The notes beneath the pieces are model-generated. The model saw only the letters and a program-made list of their open reading frames with translations. It was not told the DNA's origin and did no database searches. Below are positions 41,718 through 49,519 of a stretch of 64,000 bases of DNA, piece by piece. Source of the stretch: Candidatus Gastranaerophilales bacterium (GTDB lineage: Bacteria > Cyanobacteriota > Vampirovibrionia > Gastranaerophilales > Gastranaerophilaceae); the NCBI GenBank assembly GCA_944326605.1, contig CALVEM010000004.1:1-64000 (forward strand), in the 5' to 3' direction. The position numbers and the translations under genes are program-made. Position 1 is the first letter of the stretch. Each line of letters begins with the position of its first letter.

Positions 41718-43328
41718 ATGGATTTAACTGTAGAAATTAAAGGATCAAAGATATATTTAAGCTGGCTTGATATAAAAGCGGATTGCTACAAGCTGTTTAT
41801 GAAGAAAGACGACATTTTTTACGAATGCGCATCGGTTTGCGGTCAGACCTCTTTGCGATTGTCGCTTCTTCCGTACGGGGAACATGAATGTTTTATTCAG
41901 GCGGTTAAAGACGGCAGAGTTATAGCTGAATCCGGCAGACATCAGTTCCTTTTTGATGAAGTGGATCTGGAAGTTATTCATGAAAATGAGAATGAATTGA
42001 AATTTGTTTACACCAAATATGATCAGGCAGACGGCTACAGGTTATATAGGGATGAAGCCGGTATAGGGTTTAACGGATGTAAAAATTCCGATACGGATTA
42101 TATAAAAATTGAAGCCGGCAATGAGAAAGAATTTAAAGTTAAACCTTTTGTTAAAAACGGTGACAAGCGGGAATTTATAGCTTCTTCTCCTGCTGTAAAC
42201 GTTAATTCAAACAGGTTTGTATCACTGTCTGTTTATAAGTCATTAAATTATAATCTTTTTCTTTCGTGGGATTTTGAAGGTATCGCGGACGGTTTTCTTA
42301 TTTTTACGGAAAATTCTCAGACCCCGATTTTTGAAACAACTGACGGTTTATGCCACTGTCTTTCTTTGCTTGATTATAAAGGAAGTACTCATTTTATTGT
42401 AAAGGCCTTTGTAAATACAATAAACGGACGTATGATAATCGGACAATCACAGAAAGTTTCACTCGGGATAAGAAGATATAAAAAGCCGGAGGTTTCTTTG
42501 ATTATACCTGCTTATAATGCTGAAGATTACATCGCAAGAAGCATAGACAGCGCACTTGCGTCAGATTTTTCAAACCTTGAAATTATAATTGTAAATGACG
42601 GAAGCACTGACGGAACACAAAAAATTATTGACTGGTATGATAAAAATTATCCTAATGTTGTTTCAATAGTTAAAGAAAACGGCGGAGTTGCAGACGCAAG
42701 AAATACGGGCATAAAAGCTGCAAAAGGAAAATACATTGCTTTTATGGATAACGATGATCTTATTCGTCCGAATATGATAAGCAGACTTTATAACTCTGCT
42801 GAAAAAAATAATTGTGATATTGCAATTGCACCGCTTTACAGAATAACAGATAAGGGGTATACAATTCATTGTGATTTGCCGTTTGCTGATGATGTGCCGG
42901 TTGATATTGATAAATACCTTGATATTCTGTATACTCCCGGCTATTATAACTGTGCTATCTGGAATAAACTTTATAAAGCATCAATTGTAAAAGAACATCC
43001 GCTCGGAAAACTTAAATATGAAGATGTATCCTGGACGCCGTGTATTTTGTCTTATGCTGAAAACATCTGCTTTTTAAAAACTCCGCTTTACGAATGGGAC
43101 AGAAAAACCAGACCTGAAACATTCGGTGATGTGCTTGCGCGTCAGAGCGATGAAGATTTATTTGAACACAGGAAACAGGCAATGCTGTTTTTTATAAAGA
43201 ACGGCAACCCTGATAAAAAAGACTATTTAAGAACAATTGCCAAACGGCGTCTGAAACGTTACACAAAAAATTCTTCAAATACCGCTTACAAAGATTTGAT
43301 TGACAAAATCGATTCGGGTAAATACTAA
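41718..43328 (+). CDS. GT2-type glycosyltransferase with N-terminal beta-sandwich domains
   Basis: 536 residues from ATG 41718 (AGGG upstream). Residues 1-250 look like two or more fibronectin-III-like domains (GSKIYLSWLDIKADCYKLF, NYNLFLSWDFEGIADGFLIF). From about 257 a GT-A fold follows: VSLIIPAYNAEDYIARSIDS, EIIIVNDGSTDGT and AFMDNDDLIRPNMI with the D-x-D site. Inverting transfer from a nucleotide sugar. Fusion of binding domains to a GT2 is uncommon; they may hold the acceptor chain. The YkgJ-like gene starts at the base after its stop codon. Confidence 0.88.
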   Translation: MDLTVEIKGSKIYLSWLDIKADCYKLFMKKDDIFYECASVCGQTSLRLSLLPYGEHECFIQAVKDGRVIAESGRHQFLFDEVDLEVIHENENELKFVYTKYDQADGYRLYRDEAGIGFNGCKNSDTDYIKIEAGNEKEFKVKPFVKNGDKREFIASSPAVNVNSNRFVSLSVYKSLNYNLFLSWDFEGIADGFLIFTENSQTPIFETTDGLCHCLSLLDYKGSTHFIVKAFVNTINGRMIIGQSQKVSLGIRRYKKPEVSLIIPAYNAEDYIARSIDSALASDFSNLEIIIVNDGSTDGTQKIIDWYDKNYPNVVSIVKENGGVADARNTGIKAAKGKYIAFMDNDDLIRPNMISRLYNSAEKNNCDIAIAPLYRITDKGYTIHCDLPFADDVPVDIDKYLDILYTPGYYNCAIWNKLYKASIVKEHPLGKLKYEDVSWTPCILSYAENICFLKTPLYEWDRKTRPETFGDVLARQSDEDLFEHRKQAMLFFIKNGNPDKKDYLRTIAKRRLKRYTKNSSNTAYKDLIDKIDSGKY

Positions 43329-43913
43329 ATGAGTCTTGAAAATTATATCATTTATATCAGTTATCTAAACAAAAAATTAAACGGCTTTTTTGAAAAGCAA
43401 TACCCTTATATATGCTGTAAAAAGGGCTGTGCAAAGTGCTGTAAAAACGGTGAATATCCATTTTCCGCTCTGGAGTTTGATTTTCTTATGATAGGATTTT
43501 CAAGACTGCCGGCGGGATTGCAGGATGAAATTCTCTCTAAAATAAGACATTTGAAAGAAGAAAAACAAAAACAAAATAAAGAAACTTTTATTTATGAATG
43601 TCCTTTTTTACTTGATGATGAATGCTGTGTTTATGATTTCCGCGGGATAATTTGCAGGAGTTTCGGTTTGATAGCAATTAATGAGCATGGCAATTCAAAA
43701 ATACCTTTCTGCGCATTTGAGGGGTTAAACTATGCAAATGTTTTAGATGTTGATACAAAAATTATTTCATCGGAAAAGTACAAAAAGCTCGGAGATGTTC
43801 CTCAGCCTCTGGCATTTAATGTAAGTTACGATTTTTTAACAGGTGAAACTGTTGCAAATAATTTTAAGCTTGATTTCGGAGAGAAAAAACCGCTTATTGA
43901 CTGGTTTAAATAA
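43329..43913 (+). CDS. YkgJ-family cysteine cluster protein
   Basis: 194 residues. The cluster CCKKGCAKCCKNGEYP at about 27-42, with later CPFLLDDECCVYDFRGIICRSFG, is the CxxxCxxCC...CxxY/RxxxCR pattern of the zinc- or iron-chelating family PF03692. Function unknown in general; possibly a redox or metal-binding role. It begins at the base after the GT2 stop and so is in the same operon. Confidence 0.88.
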   Translation: MSLENYIIYISYLNKKLNGFFEKQYPYICCKKGCAKCCKNGEYPFSALEFDFLMIGFSRLPAGLQDEILSKIRHLKEEKQKQNKETFIYECPFLLDDECCVYDFRGIICRSFGLIAINEHGNSKIPFCAFEGLNYANVLDVDTKIISSEKYKKLGDVPQPLAFNVSYDFLTGETVANNFKLDFGEKKPLIDWFK

Positions 43914-43954
43914 AGATAAGACTTAATAAAAATATAGCCGGAAGTATATAAAAT

Positions 43955-43984
43955 TTGATTTATTTTCTATACTTGTAGTATACT
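43955..43984 (+). promoter_or_regulatory. Sigma-70-like promoter
   Basis: TTGATT (43955-43960), an 18-bp spacer and TATACT (43979-43984), 47 bp upstream of the ATG of the HgdB-like operon. The gap to the previous gene supports a separate transcript. Confidence 0.5.
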
Positions 43985-44030
43985 CAAAAGTGCAATTTAC
44001 ATGTATATACAAATAAAGGCTGTATAACAG

Positions 44031-45113
44031 GTGATGAATAAAGTTTACAAACATAAAGTCGGTATTCCCCGTGCAATGTCATATTATAATAACTATCCAT
44101 TTTATTACGGATTTTTTAATTCGTTAGGCATTGAGGTTGTTTTATCTGACAGGACTACAACAAAAATTATTAACGAAGGTTCAAAATATGTTGTTTCGGA
44201 TACATGTCTGCCTGTAAAGGTTTATGTCGGGCATGTGGTTAATCTTCTTGATAAAGGATGTGAATATATTTTTGTACCGTCTATTCAGTCAACTGATTAT
44301 AAAATTAACAATTGCAGCAAAATAAGAGGATTGCCCGAGATTATCAGGAATGTAATTAACCGCGAATTTACAATGGTTGAGCCGACTTTAGACAAGACAG
44401 AAAATATCGGATTGTATGATTTTTGTGCTGAAACAGCTAAAGCTTTCGGCATAACGGATAAAAAAGAAATTAAAAATGCTATGAAGCATGGGTTTGAGGT
44501 GTATAATAATTTCTTTAAGATGACGCAGTCAGGACTTTCCTACACAGAAGCTCTTGAAAATGCGATTAATGACAGGTTTGTAACACAAACGGTTGATGTT
44601 ATAAAACCGCTTTCCGTTGTAATTATGGGACATGGGTACAATCTTTTTGACGACAGAATTTCTCTTAATTTAATTAAAAAGCTTGAAAAAATGGATGTAA
44701 AAGTCTATACGTCTTTGAATGTTTCGCATGAGGATGCAATTAATGCTATTGAAAATCTCGGGGAATTTCAATACTGGGCAAATGAACTGGAATTGACCGG
44801 AACTGCTGCATACTTCCTTAATAACCGTAAAGTTGACGGAATTATCGCTCTTTCTGCTTTCGGCTGCGGTCCTGATTCTTTGATGGTTGATGAAATTTCT
44901 TATCACTGTAAAGAAAAGGGAATGCCTTTAATTCATCTGACAATTGATGAACATACCGGTGAGGCAGGTTTTATAACGCGCCTTGAGGCTTTCGTTGATA
45001 TGCTTATGCGTAAGAAACGTGCTTTGATTTCTAAAAAATCGGAGCATGCATCAAAATCTTTCGAAGCTGTTACACCTGAAAAAGAGAAAGTTTTTGCAAG
45101 CAGCGTGACGTAA
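44031..45113 (+). CDS. 2-hydroxyacyl-CoA dehydratase-like protein (DUF2229/COG3580 type)
   Basis: 360 residues. The start KVGIPRAMSYYNNYPFYYGF with LGIEVVLSDRTTTKII, VVSDTCLPVKVYVGHV and SAFGCGPDSLMVDEI, then HLTIDEHTGEAGFITRLEAF, are shared with 2-hydroxyglutaryl-CoA dehydratase subunits and their DUF2229 relatives. Conserved cysteines in SDTCLP and GCGP would be cluster ligands. The usual ASKHA-fold ATPase activator is not next to it. First gene of an operon with a PHP protein and a second paralogue, linked by a one-base stop-start overlap. Confidence 0.75.
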   Translation: MMNKVYKHKVGIPRAMSYYNNYPFYYGFFNSLGIEVVLSDRTTTKIINEGSKYVVSDTCLPVKVYVGHVVNLLDKGCEYIFVPSIQSTDYKINNCSKIRGLPEIIRNVINREFTMVEPTLDKTENIGLYDFCAETAKAFGITDKKEIKNAMKHGFEVYNNFFKMTQSGLSYTEALENAINDRFVTQTVDVIKPLSVVIMGHGYNLFDDRISLNLIKKLEKMDVKVYTSLNVSHEDAINAIENLGEFQYWANELELTGTAAYFLNNRKVDGIIALSAFGCGPDSLMVDEISYHCKEKGMPLIHLTIDEHTGEAGFITRLEAFVDMLMRKKRALISKKSEHASKSFEAVTPEKEKVFASSVT

Positions 45114-46096
45114 TGAAAGACAATTTTTTTTATTACAAGGGTGCAATACATATTCACACGAAATTTTCAGACGGAACAGGCAATGTTGATGAAATTTCAA
45201 AAGCTGCAAAAAGTGCCGGTCTTGACTGGATTATTATAACAGATCATAATTCTCTGGAAGTTGAAGAAGGTATTATTAATGGAGTTTGTGTTATCAAAGG
45301 CAAGGAGATTTCGCCTCAAACATCCGATCATTATGTTGCATTGGGAATTAAAAATCTCATATTGCCCGATAATGATCCGCAGAAATATATTGATGAAGTT
45401 CGCCGGCAGGGAGGGTTTGGATTTGCCGCACATCCTGATGAAGCAGATTTCAGAAAAAACAGTGCAAAACCTATAAAATGGTCGGATAAATCAATTGTCC
45501 CCGACGGTGTTGAAATTTGGAACTGGTTTTCCGACTGGGCTGACAACTATGATGAAACCAATATTTTTAAAGTAATTTACAGCTATATATTCAGGCATAA
45601 TATTATAAAAGGTCCGCACATTGAAACGCTCAAATGGTGGGATGATATGAATAAAAAATCAAATGAAATTGTGCCGGCAATCGGAGGAGTTGATGCCCAT
45701 GCTCTCAAAATTTCAAAATACATTCTGCCTGTAACTGTTTTCCCTTATAAATCAAGCTTTAGAACTCTTACAAATATAATTACTTTAAAAGAAAAAATGC
45801 CGGAATGTTTTGAGGAACAAAAAAATGTTATTTTAAATTCTTTGCGCATTGGAAACAATCTGATTATTAACAGGCACGTCAGAGATGAAATTCCGTTTAT
45901 TAATGTAAAAGAAAAAACAGTTTTTATAAAACTTTCACACAAAGCGAATATTAGAATTATTCGTTATGGCGAATGTGTGTATGATGATATTTCTAAGGAT
46001 TTGGAATTTAAAATTCCGGAAAGCGGAAAGTACAGAATAGAAATTTATTGGAAAAATATGCCATGGATATATTCAAATCCGATTATGATTATTTAG
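45113..46096 (+). CDS. PHP-domain metal-dependent phosphoesterase-like protein
   Basis: 327 residues. PHP motifs: GAIHIHTKFSDGT (HxH), IITDHNS, KGKEIS, FAAHPDE and GVDAHAL carry the His and Asp ligands of a trinuclear metal centre. About 90 C-terminal residues form an extra beta-rich domain (FINVKEKTVFIKLSHKANIRII). It probably hydrolyses a phosphoester; substrate unknown. Its position between two dehydratase-like genes, overlapping the first by one base, suggests a joint pathway. Confidence 0.85.
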   Translation: MKDNFFYYKGAIHIHTKFSDGTGNVDEISKAAKSAGLDWIIITDHNSLEVEEGIINGVCVIKGKEISPQTSDHYVALGIKNLILPDNDPQKYIDEVRRQGGFGFAAHPDEADFRKNSAKPIKWSDKSIVPDGVEIWNWFSDWADNYDETNIFKVIYSYIFRHNIIKGPHIETLKWWDDMNKKSNEIVPAIGGVDAHALKISKYILPVTVFPYKSSFRTLTNIITLKEKMPECFEEQKNVILNSLRIGNNLIINRHVRDEIPFINVKEKTVFIKLSHKANIRIIRYGECVYDDISKDLEFKIPESGKYRIEIYWKNMPWIYSNPIMII

Positions 46097-46117
46097 ATTT
46101 GTGCTAGTATTATTTAT

Positions 46118-47287
46118 ATGAAAGCTGCTGAAAAGTTTGAAAAAAATAAAATGGAAAATAAAATTCCCGCAAAAGACCGCATAATTGCGTGGCCCAGAAT
46201 GGGAAGAATAGATATACCTTTGAAGGCTCTTCTTGTATCTTTAGGCGCAAATGTGGTTATCCCGCCCGCAAACAGCAATGAGGCGCTGGAATTAGGCGTA
46301 AGAAACAGTATTGAAGGTATTTGTCTGCCTTACAAACTTAATCTTGCAAATTATATTATGGCTTTAGATAAAGGCGCAAATACTTTGATGATGTTTCAAG
46401 CCCCTGGCTCATGCCGGCTCGGGAATTATACCAGAATGGCGCAAAAAACCTTACAATCAATGGGTTATGATTTTGATATGGTTATTTTTGATATGTACAA
46501 AAGCAAGATGAAGCAGACACTTCAAGCTTTCTGGCATGTAACCCGCTGTATAAATCCGTTCAGATATTATAAAGGTTTCAGCCTCGGGTTTAACAAGTTT
46601 TTTGCAATAGACACGGCAGAACGGCTTTTGTTTTATACAAGACCGCGCGAACTTCATAAAGGCGATGCCGAAAAATGTTATGAAAAATGGCTTAAAATTA
46701 CCGATGAAACTAATTCTATTCTCGGTGCAAAGTGCTTGAAAAAACGAATAATAGAAGATTTTAAGAAAATTCCCATAGATAAAAATAAGGAAGTTCCCGT
46801 AATATATTTGATAGGCGAATTTTTCGTATTACTTGATCCGTATACCAATCAAAACATAGAAAAAGAACTCGGAGAAATGGGGGTCGAAGTCCAGCGTCAG
46901 ATAATGTTCGGCGACTGGCTGGAACATGTTTTGAAACCTTCTCTTTTTTACCGTAAAGAATCACACCGTGAGCGCAGTGTAAGATATTCAAAAGACTATA
47001 TGAAACGTCCGATAGGCGGCGAATGTATTGAAACTGTCGGTGATACGGTTTATGCCGCAAAACACGGTATCGACGGGATTATACATATTTCACCGTTTTC
47101 CTGTATGCCGGAAATTGTTGCGCAGAATATCCTGCCGAAAGTCAGCCGTGAAGAAGATATCCCCGTAATGTCGCTTGTTCTGGATGAACAGACGGGAAAA
47201 GCCGGTTACATAACGCGTATTGAAGCTTTTGTTGATCTCGTAAAAAGAAAAAAAAGATTAAAAAAAGACAATTTAGATGTTATTTAG
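46118..47287 (+). CDS. 2-hydroxyacyl-CoA dehydratase-like protein (COG3581 type)
   Basis: 389 residues from ATG 46118; ATG 46151 is an alternative. Resembles the gene at 44031 in plan: WPRMGRIDIPLKALLVSLG, EGICLPYKLNLANYI, APGSCRLGNYTRMAQ, GGECIETVGD, SPFSCMPEIVAQNIL and LDEQTGKAGYITRIEAF. The four cysteines in these blocks are likely cluster ligands. It belongs to the group usually paired with the DUF2229 protein, and the two may form a heterodimer. An activating ATPase is not adjacent. Confidence 0.75.
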   Translation: MKAAEKFEKNKMENKIPAKDRIIAWPRMGRIDIPLKALLVSLGANVVIPPANSNEALELGVRNSIEGICLPYKLNLANYIMALDKGANTLMMFQAPGSCRLGNYTRMAQKTLQSMGYDFDMVIFDMYKSKMKQTLQAFWHVTRCINPFRYYKGFSLGFNKFFAIDTAERLLFYTRPRELHKGDAEKCYEKWLKITDETNSILGAKCLKKRIIEDFKKIPIDKNKEVPVIYLIGEFFVLLDPYTNQNIEKELGEMGVEVQRQIMFGDWLEHVLKPSLFYRKESHRERSVRYSKDYMKRPIGGECIETVGDTVYAAKHGIDGIIHISPFSCMPEIVAQNILPKVSREEDIPVMSLVLDEQTGKAGYITRIEAFVDLVKRKKRLKKDNLDVI

Positions 47288-47307
47288 TGTAAACTGCGAT
47301 ATAAGTC
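47287..47307 (+). repeat. Solitary copy of the MITE-like end sequence
   Basis: Starts GTGTAAACTG and matches 8243-8263 over 21 bases. It begins at the last base of the preceding gene's stop codon. Confidence 0.7.
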
Positions 47308-47321
47308 TCATTAATCCGCTC

Positions 47322-47350
47322 TTGACATATCCTGTCAAAACCTTCATAAT
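47322..47350 (+). promoter_or_regulatory. Sigma-70 promoter with embedded inverted repeat
   Basis: TTGACA (47322-47327), 17-bp spacer, CATAAT (47345-47350). TGACA-TATCC-TGTCA (47323-47337) is a perfect inverted repeat overlapping the -35 box, a likely operator. It drives the 126-residue gene. Confidence 0.65.
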
Positions 47351-47377
47351 ATTCATATTGAAATAAGGAGAGGCATT

Positions 47378-47758
47378 ATGAAAGAAGAATACACTAATCA
47401 TCACAGACGCTGGTATGATAAAGATCCTGTTTTGTCACAGGCTGTTCAAACTCTTGAACAATCTGACGACGAAACTCAGATTAAAATAGCTTTGAATTTG
47501 ATTAAAATAATTATTGAACATAATATTGAAAACGAAAAATTTGAGGCGGTCGAAGATATTATAAACGCTGTCGGCTCCGGTCTTGACGACAACAGAAAAG
47601 GCCGCTGGTATGATATAGATTCAACACTCAAAACAGCAATGACAATGTTAAGAAACTGCCCTGAAACAACCCAGCATATTATTGCCAAAGAAATGGCAAA
47701 AATGGTTGTTGACAGAATAAAAAAAGATGAGGATATGGACGATACGGAGGAAGCTTAA
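47378..47758 (+). CDS. Hypothetical protein with an internal two-fold repeat
   Basis: 126 residues, AGGAGAGG before the ATG. HRRWYDKDPVLSQAVQTLE at about 9-27 and GRWYDIDSTLKTAMTML at about 74-90 are copies of one unit, each followed by a helix ending in IALNLIKIIIE or IAKEMAKMVVD. An acidic tail ends the protein. Soluble, mainly helical. No family recognised; the promoter with an operator-like repeat suggests regulation, perhaps by the convergent XRE gene. Confidence 0.65.
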   Translation: MKEEYTNHHRRWYDKDPVLSQAVQTLEQSDDETQIKIALNLIKIIIEHNIENEKFEAVEDIINAVGSGLDDNRKGRWYDIDSTLKTAMTMLRNCPETTQHIIAKEMAKMVVDRIKKDEDMDDTEEA

Positions 47759-47767
47759 TAAATCCGT

Positions 47768-48085
47768 TTATTGTACAACAGCCATTACAATTTTATAAAT
47801 CAATTCAATATTTTCATCAGACGTACTTTCAAAGATTTCATTCATTTCTTTTATAAGTGCGTCTTTTGGTTTTTTATGGTCACAGCAAAAAAGGTCTGAG
47901 ATTTTTACGTTAAAGATTTTGGCAATTTTTTCCAGAGTGTCAAACGTTGTGAAACATCCGCCGTTTTCAATACGGCAAATTTGTTTGGGGTCTAAATCGA
48001 CGAGTTCTGCAAGTTGTTCCTGCGTAAGCTTTCTCTGCTTTCTAAGCTCTTTTAGTCTTCTGCCAAATAATTTTAACGAGTTCAT
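47768..48085 (-). CDS. XRE-family helix-turn-helix regulator
   Basis: 105 residues. FGRRLKELRKQRKLTQEQLAEL then DLDPKQICRIENGGCFTTFDTLEKI make a clear XRE helix-turn-helix at about 7-62. A 40-residue helical C-terminus (KEMNEIFESTSDENIELIYKIV) may mediate dimerisation. Divergent from the glycosyltransferase pair at 48257; phased ATTAAATG repeats lie between them. Confidence 0.9.
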   Translation of the reverse strand: MNSLKLFGRRLKELRKQRKLTQEQLAELVDLDPKQICRIENGGCFTTFDTLEKIAKIFNVKISDLFCCDHKKPKDALIKEMNEIFESTSDENIELIYKIVMAVVQ

Positions 48086-48137
48086 AAAATATCCATTCAG
48101 TATTAGTGTAAAAAATATTTCAGATAGAATTAACCGT

Positions 48138-48197
48138 ATTAAATGTTCAAAATGCTTGACAAAGTGATATTAAATGTTAAATTATTTATATTAAATG
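48138..48197. promoter_or_regulatory. Phased ATTAAATG direct repeats
   Basis: ATTAAATG occurs at 48138-48145, 48169-48176 and 48190-48197, spaced 31 and 21 bp, close to three and two turns of B-DNA, so all copies face the same side. TTGACA lies at 48156-48161. The site is between the divergent XRE and glycosyltransferase genes. Confidence 0.5.
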
Positions 48198-48256
48198 GTA
48201 ATTATTTTGATTAATATACCTTTAAATGTAGAATTCTTAATTCCCGGAGTAGTTTA

Positions 48257-49519
48257 GTGAAAAAGATTAATTTGCTGTATGATGCTACTACTATTTGTAA
48301 GATTTTGACAAATAATTCATCACGAAGCGGTATATTTTTTGTAGCATATAATGTTCTGTTGGAATTTCTCAAACGTGAAGATTTAAATGTATATTTATAT
48401 TCCTCAAAACCGGTTAAATTACTACAGGTCATTAATCAATATAAAGAGTTTAGCAAATGTAAAATATATAAGCCTATATTATCAACTTACGGGAATTTTT
48501 TAGCCCAAAAACTCGGTGAAAATAAAAATAAACCATTAAGGTTATTTTATAGTCTTCAAGCTTCTATATTAAAAAAATTATATAAATTTTATTTAAATTA
48601 TTTTGTATCTGTTGACGATATTGATGTATATTTTTCGCCAATGTATGCTGTTCCTGACTTTATAAAACGTAAACAAGGTATAATTAAATATACAATTCTG
48701 CATGATGCAATTCCGCTGGTGAATGATTACAGGCAATCTATCATCCATAAATGGTTTTATAAACTTTTGGACTCCCTTAATTCGACTGATAAGTATTTTG
48801 CCAATTCGGAATATACAAAAGAAGACTTTTTGAAATATGTTCCGCAAATCAAGCCCGATAATATAACGGTTATACCGCTTTCTACAGGCAAACCGTATTT
48901 CAAACTTGATGACACTATGTATATAAACCAGATTAAGCGAAAATACGGTATTCCGACAGATAAAAAATATATTTTCAGTCTGTGTAATTTAGATCCCCGC
49001 AAAAATTTGATATTTGCTGTTAAGAATTTTCTGCATTTTGCAGAGAAAAATAATCTGGATGATTTTATTTTTGTACTCGGCGGAAGTCATTTTAAGGATT
49101 TTGAAAGTATATTGAACAAAAATATGGAAAATTTAGGCGAAAATCAAAAAAGGATTTTGCGTATAGGGTATGTAGAAGACGAAGATATGTCGGCATTGTA
49201 CAGCGGAGCGGAGATGTTTGTTTATCCTTCGCTTTATGAAGGTTTCGGTATACCTGTTCTGGAAGCAATGAAGTGCGGATTGCCCGTAATTTGTTCTAAT
49301 TTGACATCTTTGCCAGAGGTTATCGGAAACTGCGGAATACAGATTAATCCTTACTCTGATAATGAACTGGTATGTGCAATGGAAAAGATGTATTATGACC
49401 GTGACTTCAGGGAAGAATGTGTAAGGAAAGGTCTTGAGCGGGCAAAATTGTTCACATGGAAAAAGTGTGTTGATGTTATTGAAAGTCAGATAAAGAAAGA
49501 TTTGGGATATGAAAAATAA
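48257..49519 (+). CDS. GT4-type glycosyltransferase
   Basis: 420 residues from GTG 48257, with GGAG eight bases upstream. The C-terminal Rossmann fold is clear: YIFSLCNLDPRKNLIFAVKNF, RIGYVEDEDMSALYSGAEMF, then PSLYEGFGIPVLEAMKCG with the E-x7-E motif for the donor. Related to mannosyl- and glucosyltransferases of surface polysaccharides. Its last 11 bases overlap the GT8-methyltransferase gene, so both are expressed together. Confidence 0.9.
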   Translation: MKKINLLYDATTICKILTNNSSRSGIFFVAYNVLLEFLKREDLNVYLYSSKPVKLLQVINQYKEFSKCKIYKPILSTYGNFLAQKLGENKNKPLRLFYSLQASILKKLYKFYLNYFVSVDDIDVYFSPMYAVPDFIKRKQGIIKYTILHDAIPLVNDYRQSIIHKWFYKLLDSLNSTDKYFANSEYTKEDFLKYVPQIKPDNITVIPLSTGKPYFKLDDTMYINQIKRKYGIPTDKKYIFSLCNLDPRKNLIFAVKNFLHFAEKNNLDDFIFVLGGSHFKDFESILNKNMENLGENQKRILRIGYVEDEDMSALYSGAEMFVYPSLYEGFGIPVLEAMKCGLPVICSNLTSLPEVIGNCGIQINPYSDNELVCAMEKMYYDRDFREECVRKGLERAKLFTWKKCVDVIESQIKKDLGYEK

